In this document: positions 40,405 through 48,396 of the stretch, piece after piece | Numbering within the stretch: the first letter of the stretch is position 1 | How the letters are laid out: the number at the start of each line of letters is the position of its first letter | NCBI GenBank assembly: GCA_002327925.1 | Contig: DCVA01000020.1 | Location: forward strand, 113,084-177,083 | Source of the DNA: Anaerolineales bacterium UBA2200 | GTDB taxonomy: Bacteria > Chloroflexota > Anaerolineae > UBA2200 | Length of the DNA: 64,000 nucleotides | Reading direction: 5' to 3' | Program-made: the position numbers and the translations under genes | Notes under the pieces: generated by a model | The model's database searches: none | What the model saw: only the letters and a program-made list of their open reading frames with translations | What the model was told of the DNA's origin: nothing

Positions 40405-40480
40405 CTGCGCCGGGGCAAACGCTCAAGCTGCCCCGAAAGTTGAGGCGGGGCCACGCCATCGTGCGCCCTCTGGAGCGAAC

Positions 40481-41401
40481 ATGAAGGTAATTCGGGACCT
40501 GACCCTGGCCGATCTCGAGCAAGACACGGTACTCACCATCGGAGCATTCGATGGCCTGCACCTTGGCCATCAAGAGTTGATCGCTCGTCTGACCAAAAGT
40601 GCGATGGAAAGCAAGCGGCTCAGCGGCGTTGTTACCTTCGATCCCCTGCCGCGCTCCCTGTTCGCACGAGACAACACTCCCTTCGTCTGCCTCACTACCA
40701 TCGACGACAAGGTCGAACTGCTCCAGTCCTGGGGCGTCGACTTGCTGGTCATCGTCCCGTTTACCTGGGAGGTCGCCAACACCTCCGCGAGGGACTTTGT
40801 ACAGCCACTGTGCGACCGCCTGAGGATGGTCGAACTGTGGGTCGGATGGAACTTTGCCCTGGGCCGTGGACGGGAAGGAGACGTGGGGCACCTGCAGCGG
40901 CTGGGTGCGGAGATGGGATTCACACTCCACGTCGTCGAACCGGTCAGTGATGGCTCGGCGGTGGTGAGCAGCACGCAGATTCGCAGTCTGCTGAATGCCG
41001 GTCGGATACGAGAGGCGTCAGAGATGCTGGGGCGCCTGTACCGGCTGAGGGGCATGGTGACACCCGGCTCCAGCGAGGAGCAGCGGACAGGGGTCGCGAC
41101 CGCCAGAGTGCAGCTGCTCGATGCCTGCACCGTTCCCGCAAGCGGGGTCTATGCCCTTTACCTCACGGCGTCGGGGCGAGCCCACAGGGCGGTGGGCAAT
41201 ATAGGCTTCGCACCGGCTGGCAGCGCCTCAGTGTCCGGTGTCGACGTGCACCTGCTGGACCCCTCCGAGAATCTGGAAGGTGAGACGGTTCGGCTGCAGT
41301 TCGTAGAACGCGTTCGCGATGAACGACGCTTCGCCAGTGTTGACGCGCTGAAACGGCAGATCCGCAGGGACATTGCCAGGGCTGAAGAGATCCTTCAATG
41401 A
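40481..41401 (+). CDS. ribF: RibF: FAD synthetase with probably degenerate flavokinase domain
   Basis: A 306-residue protein. The N-terminal FMN adenylyltransferase domain is intact: LTIGAFDGLHLGHQELI, VTFDPLP, VGWNFALGRGREGDVGHL and SSTQIRSLL. The C-terminal riboflavin kinase domain aligns in length but lacks the ATP/Mg site: the GFPTAN motif reads GVATAR (about 204-209), IGTRPT reads IGFAPA, and the catalytic Glu of EVHLLD is Asp (DVHLLD, about residue 254). It may therefore only make FAD from FMN, with another flavokinase elsewhere. Its TGA overlaps the archease ATG. Confidence 0.9.
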   Translation: MKVIRDLTLADLEQDTVLTIGAFDGLHLGHQELIARLTKSAMESKRLSGVVTFDPLPRSLFARDNTPFVCLTTIDDKVELLQSWGVDLLVIVPFTWEVANTSARDFVQPLCDRLRMVELWVGWNFALGRGREGDVGHLQRLGAEMGFTLHVVEPVSDGSAVVSSTQIRSLLNAGRIREASEMLGRLYRLRGMVTPGSSEEQRTGVATARVQLLDACTVPASGVYALYLTASGRAHRAVGNIGFAPAGSASVSGVDVHLLDPSENLEGETVRLQFVERVRDERRFASVDALKRQIRRDIARAEEILQ

Positions 41402-41829
41402 GCGGCCATGGGGCGGCAACAGGTTCGCACTGCTACGAGGAAGTCGAACACACGGCGGACCTCGCCCTGAGGATAAGGGGGCGAACCGTTCCCGAGCTGT
41501 TCGCCAACGCGGCGTACGCAATGTTCGACCGGATGGCGAACCTGGAGCGGGTTCCCCTGACGGCCACGCGCCGCCTGCGAGTCTCGGGCCTCGATCTCGA
41601 AGGTCTGCTGGTGAGCTGGCTCAACGAACTGCTCTTTCTGCAGGAGACGCGACACGAGATCTACCGCGAGTTCACGATCCACTCTTTCACCATGACCTCG
41701 CTGCAGGCGAGCGTCTCCGGCGGCCCGGCGCAGGACCAGCACACCATCATCAAAGGGGCCACGTTCCACAACCTGGCCATCGAGCCAACAGCGGAGGGAT
41801 ACGTTACGACGGTGGTCTTTGACGTCTAG
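41398..41829 (+). CDS. Archease, activator of RtcB RNA ligase
   Basis: A 143-residue archease (PF01951). It contains EVEHTADLALRIRGRTVPELF with the conserved metal-binding Asp, SWLNELLFLQETRHEIYR and KGATFHNLAIE. Archease speeds RtcB guanylylation and turnover. The ATGA overlap with ribF and the position 43 bases before rtcB show that the ligase pair is expressed from the nusA-infB-truB operon. Confidence 0.95.
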   Translation: MSGHGAATGSHCYEEVEHTADLALRIRGRTVPELFANAAYAMFDRMANLERVPLTATRRLRVSGLDLEGLLVSWLNELLFLQETRHEIYREFTIHSFTMTSLQASVSGGPAQDQHTIIKGATFHNLAIEPTAEGYVTTVVFDV

Positions 41830-41872
41830 GCGGCCCGGGGGACTCGAGCCGGACCTGGACAGGAGGTGATTT

Positions 41873-43321
41873 GTGGTCAACAAGGCCGACCTCAAAAGGA
41901 TAGACGACTGCCTGTGGGAGATTCCGAAGGACTATCGCCGCGACATGCGCGTGCCGGCGCGTGTCTATGCTGACGAGCCCTTGCTCGACGCAGCGCTGCT
42001 CGACAAATCGGTGGAGCAGCTGGTCAATACCTCCTGCCTGCCGGGCGTGGTCAAGTATACGCTGGCCATGCCCGACATCCACCAGGGCTACGGCCCACCG
42101 ATCGGCGGCGTGGTAGCGATGTCCACTCACGACGGTGTCGTGTCACCCGGGGCCGTCGGTTACGACATCAACTGCGGTGTGAGACTCCTTCGATCCAACC
42201 TCGCCGCGGACCAGGTCAAACCGATGATGGCCGAGATCATGGATACCCTGTACAGTAGCATCCCGAGTGGTGTGGGACGCGGCGGCGACGTCAAACTATC
42301 CAACAAGGACATGGACTCTGTCCTCGAGAACGGCTCGAGCTGGGCCGTGTCCAGGGGTTATGGTACACAGGACGACGTGTTGCACACAGAGGAACAGGGC
42401 CGCATCGACGGCGCCCGTGCTTCGGCTGTGAGCCGCAAGGCCAGAGATCGTGGCTCTGACCAACTGGGAACCCTCGGCGCCGGGAACCACTTTGTCGAGC
42501 TGGGAGAAGTACGCGAGGTGTTCGATGAGAGCGTGGCGGGCACCTTTGGCCTCTTTCCCGGCCAGCTCGTGGTGTGGGTGCACTCCGGATCTCGCGGTCT
42601 GGGCCATCAGGTCTGTGATGATTATGTGCGCTCCCTGCAGAGCGCGGTGGCAAAGTACGGCATTCACCTGCCGGACCGCGAGCTCGTCTGCGCGCCGTTC
42701 CATTCGGACGAAGGCCAGCAGTACATGGCAGCCATGGCCTGCGCGGCCAACTTTGCCTGGGCCAATCGCCAGTTGCTGATGCACCGAGTGAGGCGCACCC
42801 TGCAGGAACTGCTGGCGGGTCGGCTGGGCAGGCTCGACCTTCAGTTGATCTACGATGTGGCACATAACATCGCCAAGGTGGAAGAGCACCTGGTTGACTG
42901 CCGGTTGGCCCGCGTGGTTGTGCATCGCAAAGGCGCAACCCGTTCCCTCGGTCCTGACCGCCCCGAGCTGCCGGCCGATTATCGGGCGGTTGGTCAACCG
43001 GTGCTCGTGCCAGGTGATATGGGCACGGGTTCGTACGTGCTCGTCGGCACGTCGGAAGCGGCGGACAGGTCCTTCTCGTCCTGCTGCCACGGTGCAGGCC
43101 GGGTGATGAGCAGGCATGCGGCCACACGCCAGGTGCGTGGAGAGGACTTGCAGCGCTCTCTGGCCCTGCGGGGCGTGACGGTGCGCGGACCCTGGAAGGG
43201 ACTGGCGGAGGAGGCCCCGGATGCCTACAAGAACATCGACAGCGTCGTCAATGTTGTAGCCAGGGCTGGGCTGGCGCGCAAAGTGGCCAGACTGGTTCCG
43301 CTGGGAGTGATCAAGGGCTAG
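41873..43321 (+). CDS. rtcB: RNA-splicing ligase RtcB
   Basis: A 482-residue GTP- and Mn-dependent ligase joining 2',3'-cyclic phosphate (or 3'-phosphate) and 5'-OH RNA ends. Metal and active-site motifs: VGYDINCGVRLLRS, GAGNHFVELGEV, VHSGSRGLGHQV, YDVAHNIAKVEEH, and HRKGATRSLGP containing the guanylylated histidine, then SSCCHGAGRVMSRHAA. The start is GTG with AGGAGG upstream. Full length, with all motifs kept. In bacteria it serves RNA repair after ribotoxin or stress damage. Confidence 0.97.
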   Translation: MVNKADLKRIDDCLWEIPKDYRRDMRVPARVYADEPLLDAALLDKSVEQLVNTSCLPGVVKYTLAMPDIHQGYGPPIGGVVAMSTHDGVVSPGAVGYDINCGVRLLRSNLAADQVKPMMAEIMDTLYSSIPSGVGRGGDVKLSNKDMDSVLENGSSWAVSRGYGTQDDVLHTEEQGRIDGARASAVSRKARDRGSDQLGTLGAGNHFVELGEVREVFDESVAGTFGLFPGQLVVWVHSGSRGLGHQVCDDYVRSLQSAVAKYGIHLPDRELVCAPFHSDEGQQYMAAMACAANFAWANRQLLMHRVRRTLQELLAGRLGRLDLQLIYDVAHNIAKVEEHLVDCRLARVVVHRKGATRSLGPDRPELPADYRAVGQPVLVPGDMGTGSYVLVGTSEAADRSFSSCCHGAGRVMSRHAATRQVRGEDLQRSLALRGVTVRGPWKGLAEEAPDAYKNIDSVVNVVARAGLARKVARLVPLGVIKG

Positions 43322-43335
43322 GTGGCGCTGGTGGA

Positions 43336-43364
43336 TTGACAGCCGCACAGCGGAGCGATAGAAT
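43336..43364 (+). promoter_or_regulatory. Promoter of the zinc-ribbon membrane protein gene
   Basis: TTGACA, a 17-base spacer and TAGAAT, almost consensus; leader about 90 bases. It begins 15 bases after the rtcB stop and so marks the end of the superoperon. Confidence 0.78.
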
Positions 43365-43460
43365 GAAAAAAGCGCGAAACCACGGGCGCGGCCGATGTCG
43401 ACCCGCCACGGCTCAGTCATCGAACCGTGCCCATTCTGGGCACCCAAGGAGCAAACAGCC

Positions 43461-44030
43461 ATGACACACAAGAAGCGTGGGGCCAGGGGGGCATTTGCAC
43501 TGTTCATGCTGCGCCATTGGTGGGTGTGGCTCCTGCTGTTCCTTTTGCCACTCACAGCACTAACCGCCTACCAGATGTGGCGAGGAGGCATGTTTATCGC
43601 CCTCTCGCTGCTGTCGCAGCTCTTCACAAACCTGGTGCTGATCGCGGCCGTGCTGGTCGTCCGCAGGTTGATCCAGCTCTGGAACCAGGGGCACTTTCGC
43701 CGGGTCCTGCAAGAGAGCCTGACTCAGGGCCAGGTGGTGGTCAAGGACAAGGTCGTGGCAGCGAAGGGGGCACTCACCTCACTGGGTCTGGAGGTCAAGG
43801 AGAGCCTGGTGGATCTGGTTGACGGAGATGGGCCGCGCAAGGTCACTCCTGCTGCGGCCGCGGCTTGCTGCCCATCGTGCAGCAAGCCCGTTAAGCCAGG
43901 GGCCAGGTTCTGCGAATCGTGCGGTAAGCCCATCGGCTGCCTCTGCCCCAGGTGCGGCCGGCCCGTCCGCCCACAAGCCCGATTCTGCGAGGCCTGCGGC
44001 ACAGCGCTGAGCACCCCGAAATCCACCTGA
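43461..44030 (+). CDS. Membrane protein with C-terminal double zinc ribbon
   Basis: A 189-residue protein with two membrane helices (about 18-38 and 46-68), a helical linker (about 75-135) and a double zinc ribbon: CPSCSKPVKPGARFCESCG and CPRCGRPVRPQARFCEACG. Such ribbons usually serve protein-protein contacts. The start was chosen at the ATG with AAGGAG nine bases upstream; the longer frame has no homology. Function is unknown; it has its own strong promoter. Confidence 0.75.
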   Translation: MTHKKRGARGAFALFMLRHWWVWLLLFLLPLTALTAYQMWRGGMFIALSLLSQLFTNLVLIAAVLVVRRLIQLWNQGHFRRVLQESLTQGQVVVKDKVVAAKGALTSLGLEVKESLVDLVDGDGPRKVTPAAAAACCPSCSKPVKPGARFCESCGKPIGCLCPRCGRPVRPQARFCEACGTALSTPKST

Positions 44031-44158
44031 TCCGCCCGATGACGCGACCGGCATGAGCGGCCATCGCCTGCGTCGCTCACGCTCCTCGACCCCTGCGTCT
44101 GCGCCGGGCGTTTGACCGTGCCACGCCGGAGAGAATCTGGTTATGGGAAGCGAATCGG

Positions 44159-46105
44159 ATGTCCGACCGATATGACGTAATCGTGGTAGGTGCCGGCCAC
44201 GCTGGCTGCGAGGCCGCGCTAGCTTCAGCGCGTCTGGGCGCCTCCACGCTCCTGCTGACGATGAATCTGGACCTCATCGCTCAGATGCCCTGCAATCCCA
44301 GCGTGGGCGGGCCGGGCAAGGGCCACCTCGTGCGCGAGATCGACGCCCTTGGTGGAGAGATGGGGCGTAACACGGATCGCACCTTCGTCCAGATGCGCAT
44401 GCTCAACCTCTCTCGCGGCCCGGCAGTGCGCGCCCTGCGCGCCCAGGCAGACAAGCGCTTGTACTCCCTGTCCATGAAGCACACCCTCGAGCAGACAGAC
44501 CACCTGGAGGTGGCGCAAGCGCAAACGCAACGGCTGCTGGTGCATGCGGATCGCGTACTGGGCGTGGTCACGTCTCTGGGGGAAATCGTGCACGCAGCGG
44601 CGGTAGTGCTGACCACGGGCACCTTCCTGAACGGCCGCATCCTTTCGGGGGAGTACTCTTTCGCTGCTGGACGGTCGGGCGAGTTTCCGGCGATTGGCCT
44701 GTCCTCGTCATTGCGCGAGCTCGGCTTTGAGCTGGGGCGACTGCAGACCAACACGCCACCGCGCATCGACGCACGAACGATCGACTTTGGCCATAGCGAG
44801 CCCCAGCAGGGCAGCGACTATCCCCTCTACTTCAGCCACGAATCGCGAGCGGACGCGGATCCTTTGCTCATCGATGCGGAGCGGTGGCTGAACCCGGTCT
44901 ATCCGGGAGTGAAGCGTGGCCAGTGGCGACTGCAGATTCCTTCGTACCTTGTGCGCACCAATGAAGACACCCACCGCGTCGTCCGCGACAACCTGAGCCG
45001 CTCGCCAATCGCTGCCGGATGGATCACAGGAACCGGGCCACGCTATTGCCCCTCCATTGAGGAAAAGATATCCCGTTTTCCGCTCAAGAAAGCGCACCAG
45101 ATCTTTCTGGAGCCGGAGGGCTTCGCCACGGCAGAGGTCTATGTGCAGGGCTTTTTCACCGGCCTGCCAGAGGATGTTCAGAGGGACATGCTGCACACGA
45201 TTCCGGCCCTCGCCGCGGCGCGGATCGTGCGGCCCGGATACGCCATCGAATACGATTTCGTCCCCCCCTCGCAGATCTACGCTTCACTGGAGACCAAACG
45301 GGTGGGCGGGCTCTTCCATGCCGGGCAGATCAACGGGACATCCGGGTATGAGGAAGCGGCAGCACAGGGGCTGCTGGCGGGCATCAACGCCGCGCGCCAG
45401 GTACAGGGCAGAGAGCCGGTGATCCTCCGCCGTGACCAGGCCTACACCGGGGTGCTGATCGACGACATCGTCACGAAGGAAATACGCGAGCCATACCGCA
45501 TTCTGACAGCTCGGGCAGAACACCGCCTGCTCTTGCGACACGACAACGCGGACCTCAGGCTCACTCCGCTCGGCCATGAGCTCGGAATGGTGAGCGACGA
45601 GCGTCTGGCGAGGGTCGAGGAGAAGAGGCGGCGACTGCTGGCTGAGCTGGACCGACTGGAGAGCACGTCGCTCCCGCCTTCCCCGCAGGTGATCGAAACG
45701 ATGGTTCGTCTCGGATACGATCCGCCGACGAGAGATATGAACCTGCTACAGCTCCTCCGGCGGCCGGAGGTGCACTACGAGTTGATCGCCAGTCTCTGCC
45801 CCGGCGAGGAGACGCTTGAGCCGGACGAAATCGATGCGGTGGAGACCGAATCCAAGTACGAGGGGTACATTGCCCGCCAGGCCAATGAGGTGGAGCGCCT
45901 GCGTCGCCTGGAGGAGTGGCGCATTCCGCCGGGGTTCAACTACCAGGGACTAACAGGGCTGCGCGCCGAGGCCATCGAGAAGCTGTCGCGTTATCAACCC
46001 CTGACCATCGGCCAGGCAAGCCGCGTCGAGGGTGTCAATCCGGCGGATGTGTCGGTGCTGCTGGTGCACCTCACCGCACGGCGTGGGCGTGAGCAGGGCG
46101 GCTAG
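44159..46105 (+). CDS. mnmG: tRNA uridine-5-carboxymethylaminomethyl modification enzyme MnmG
   Basis: A 648-residue FAD protein (GidA) that with MnmE installs cmnm5U34 in tRNA. FAD motif VIVVGAGHAGCEAALASARLG; substrate and NADH regions NPSVGGPGKGHLVREIDALGG, GYAIEYDFVPPSQIYASLETK and AGQINGTSGYEEAAAQGL; C-terminal helical MnmE-binding domain with GLTGLRAEAIEKLSRYQP. The frame is full length. The 128 bases before it contain nothing I can identify. Confidence 0.96.
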   Translation: MSDRYDVIVVGAGHAGCEAALASARLGASTLLLTMNLDLIAQMPCNPSVGGPGKGHLVREIDALGGEMGRNTDRTFVQMRMLNLSRGPAVRALRAQADKRLYSLSMKHTLEQTDHLEVAQAQTQRLLVHADRVLGVVTSLGEIVHAAAVVLTTGTFLNGRILSGEYSFAAGRSGEFPAIGLSSSLRELGFELGRLQTNTPPRIDARTIDFGHSEPQQGSDYPLYFSHESRADADPLLIDAERWLNPVYPGVKRGQWRLQIPSYLVRTNEDTHRVVRDNLSRSPIAAGWITGTGPRYCPSIEEKISRFPLKKAHQIFLEPEGFATAEVYVQGFFTGLPEDVQRDMLHTIPALAAARIVRPGYAIEYDFVPPSQIYASLETKRVGGLFHAGQINGTSGYEEAAAQGLLAGINAARQVQGREPVILRRDQAYTGVLIDDIVTKEIREPYRILTARAEHRLLLRHDNADLRLTPLGHELGMVSDERLARVEEKRRRLLAELDRLESTSLPPSPQVIETMVRLGYDPPTRDMNLLQLLRRPEVHYELIASLCPGEETLEPDEIDAVETESKYEGYIARQANEVERLRRLEEWRIPPGFNYQGLTGLRAEAIEKLSRYQPLTIGQASRVEGVNPADVSVLLVHLTARRGREQGG

Positions 46106-46116
46106 ACGCCTCGCTC

Positions 46117-47331
46117 TCAGGGTCCCTTCAGCAGGACGGGAAGGACCAGGCGCGACGACAGGCGCTGGTAGTAGACGTCCCAGTTGTCGGCTGTAATCCG
46201 GTTCGACCAGACGGCGTGGAACTGCCCCTGTGAGTCCATCGCCAGTACCAGGTCCGTTACCCCGGAGGGATTCTGCTGCACAGTGCTGGGCCGCGACCAC
46301 GCCCCATGCTCACCATCTCTCTGACGGTAGACCGCCTGCGTGCTTTCATCCCAGCCCACGTACACAGCCGCTCCCGGCCCTACGGTTTCGCTGGGCACGA
46401 AGGCATCGGCCCCTTCGTCGGAGATGCGTTCCGGAATCGACCAGTAGCCCACCCAACCGTACGTGTAGTAGATCGTGTTGCGAGTGCCGACGCGCTCCTG
46501 CCAGGTCACGTGAGTGCGGTCATCCTTATCCGTAGCCAGATTGGCGATGGCCGAAGGAGCATCTGCCGTGTCCGACAGGTTCTCCGGCAGCGACCAGACG
46601 CCATCCGCCAGCTGACTGTGGTAGACCTCGTACGGGGCGTCCGTCCTGTCGCGGTCCTGCCACACCACGTGCAGTACCCCGCCGGAGCTGATCGCAACGG
46701 CCGGGGCCCCTCCTGTGGCGTGGGGGACCGGCTCGTTGAGCCAGTAGGTGCCATTCCAGTAACCGTGGTAGATGATACTGTAGCCGGGTGTGTTGTCGGC
46801 CCAGACAACATGAAGCATTCCGTCTGGCGCGAGGGCGATGTTTGGCGCGGAAGAGACGCCGCTCGTGTTGGAGACGTTGCGCGGCAGACTCCACGCAGAG
46901 CCATTCCAACGGCAGTAGTAGATCTCATAGTTCGCGGCGAATTCGTTGACCAGCACCAGGTGGGCCACCCCCCAAGGATCGACGACTATCGACGGCTGTT
47001 CACCCGTGGCCACGCTGCGACCCGCGTACCAGAGTCCCCCGATCAGGGCGCGATGGTAGACCCGGCTGCCCTCTTCCCAGGCAATGTGAACACTATTGCC
47101 CATCACGGCCAGGGCGGGGGCACGGGAGCTGCCGGTTGAAGACGACACGTTGACGGCAGAGAGAGGGTAAGCAACTGATTGCGACTGGGCAGTGAGCGGC
47201 GACAGAAGGCCGGCAGGCGCAATTGCGCACCAGGCCGAACTGCATGCCAGGGCCGTCACAGCCAGCACGAGCCATCTCCTGGCCAGACTCTGCTTATTGA
47301 GCATCGCTAACTTTGGTCGACGCGTCGGCAT
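46117..47331 (-). CDS. Secreted beta-propeller-like (sialidase-like repeat) protein
   Basis: A 404-residue exported protein with an N-terminal hydrophobic signal (WLVLAVTALACSSAWCA) and about seven repeats of about 50 residues of the form 'APxxAxxxxGxxHVVWxD...YYxxWxGxxW', for example APNIALAPDGMLHVVWAD and PAVAISSGGVLHVVWQDRD. This suggests a beta-propeller; no sialidase Asp-box active site could be confirmed. It ends RLVLPVLLKGP, a hydrophobic tail similar to that of the 20216 protein. The ATG was chosen because the promoter lies too close to the earlier TTG. It converges with mnmG. Confidence 0.75.
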   Translation of the reverse strand: MPTRRPKLAMLNKQSLARRWLVLAVTALACSSAWCAIAPAGLLSPLTAQSQSVAYPLSAVNVSSSTGSSRAPALAVMGNSVHIAWEEGSRVYHRALIGGLWYAGRSVATGEQPSIVVDPWGVAHLVLVNEFAANYEIYYCRWNGSAWSLPRNVSNTSGVSSAPNIALAPDGMLHVVWADNTPGYSIIYHGYWNGTYWLNEPVPHATGGAPAVAISSGGVLHVVWQDRDRTDAPYEVYHSQLADGVWSLPENLSDTADAPSAIANLATDKDDRTHVTWQERVGTRNTIYYTYGWVGYWSIPERISDEGADAFVPSETVGPGAAVYVGWDESTQAVYRQRDGEHGAWSRPSTVQQNPSGVTDLVLAMDSQGQFHAVWSNRITADNWDVYYQRLSSRLVLPVLLKGP

Positions 47332-47354
47332 CTGCCCGTCCTTGCCCAAACCCC

Positions 47355-47383
47355 ATTATACTCGATGGGAACTCCATAGCCAA
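47355..47383 (-). promoter_or_regulatory. Promoter of the propeller-like protein gene
   Basis: Minus-strand TTGGCT, a 17-base spacer and TATAAT; transcription starts near 47348, supporting the ATG at 47331, which has AAGGA upstream. Confidence 0.7.
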
Positions 47384-47431
47384 CAAACCAGAGCCCTGGT
47401 GTCGGGCTCCGGTGCACAGCGAGCAGATGTC

Positions 47432-48370
47432 CTAATCGGGGCGGGAGAGACGAATGCGGAGTGCGAGGAGAGAGCCATCCTTGAGGCGAAGCGCGCGCAC
47501 CAGCGCCTTCATCCCGACTTCAGCCGGGGCGCGGCTCTCATCGACAAAGGTCTGAGCGCCAATGGCCACAGTCACTTCGCCGACGACCCACCTGGTTGGC
47601 TCGATACTGGCCACCAGACCCTCAAAGTCGACCTGGAGATCGGTCCCTGCACCCTTGACCACGATGGTCTGGGCCAGTACCGACCCGTCCGGCTGGAGAA
47701 CGCCCTTGACTTCAGCGGTCGAGCCGACCTGAGGTACACCATGCACCTCAGTGACAGGGCTGATCAGGACGGTAATGTCGTTCACCAGCCAGGCCTGGGC
47801 GCCACAGCTCTGAATCGGGCCCTCGAATTCGACTTCGGCGTAAGCGTTGGGATAGTCCACCTTGATGTGCCGTGCGAGTACCGTGTCCCCTGTCAGGCGC
47901 ACTGCCTTGACCGTCGCCAGGTAGCCGACCTCCGGCCTGCCCTGGATCACCGAGGACTCTGTCACCAGCACAACCCGGTTACAGACGATCCAGTACCTTG
48001 GCTCGAGAAGCTGGATCAGGCAGCGGAACTCGAAGGTGGTTCCCAACTCCCCTGTGTCGGGACGGAGGGTAAGGGAGCGGGCCGCGAGAGTACCCTCGTC
48101 ATCGACTGAGGCCACGACGACAGCTTCCTGGCCTGTCACGTCCGCAACGGTCGGCGCGGTAAGGGGATCCACGCGCACCACGCGGCCATCGATCCACCAT
48201 TGATCGGCACGCGCCTCGGAGAGCGGGCCGGAGAACTTGACTGAAGGACGACGCCATGCCGCATCAGCCGCCACGGGGCGACGGGCGGCTCCGCCGCACA
48301 GCAAGACGAGGACGGCGACAAGCGCCAGGGCGGCCGCCGTGGGGGCGAAGCGAGTTCTTGTCTCCTTCAT
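47432..48370 (-). CDS. Exported protein with four DUF5666-like repeats
   Basis: A 312-residue protein with an N-terminal hydrophobic segment (LALVAVLVLLCGGAA) and four repeats of about 60 residues with the pattern 'F-G-I-x-W-V-V-x-T-V-G-A-V-A-DGT-LA-I'. Examples are VEFEGPIQSCGAQAWLV and VDFEGLVASIEPTRWVV. These are DUF5666-type beta domains, predicted outside the membrane. It is 26 bases downstream of the DUF5667/DUF5666 gene, whose repeats it closely resembles, so it is probably a duplicated partner in the same sigma-factor operon. Ligand unknown. Confidence 0.78.
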   Translation of the reverse strand: MKETRTRFAPTAAALALVAVLVLLCGGAARRPVAADAAWRRPSVKFSGPLSEARADQWWIDGRVVRVDPLTAPTVADVTGQEAVVVASVDDEGTLAARSLTLRPDTGELGTTFEFRCLIQLLEPRYWIVCNRVVLVTESSVIQGRPEVGYLATVKAVRLTGDTVLARHIKVDYPNAYAEVEFEGPIQSCGAQAWLVNDITVLISPVTEVHGVPQVGSTAEVKGVLQPDGSVLAQTIVVKGAGTDLQVDFEGLVASIEPTRWVVGEVTVAIGAQTFVDESRAPAEVGMKALVRALRLKDGSLLALRIRLSRPD

Positions 48371-48396
48371 CTGCTGCCAGACCTCGGCTAGCCGGG

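Noticed and set aside
42296..43555. 419-codon minus-strand frame opposite rtcB
   Set aside because: No recognisable domain, composition typical of a GC-rich antisense shadow; rtcB on the plus strand is unambiguous.
46117..47331. True sialidase (GH33) assignment
   Set aside because: Repeats resemble propeller blades, but the arginine triad, Asp-boxes and catalytic residues could not be located.
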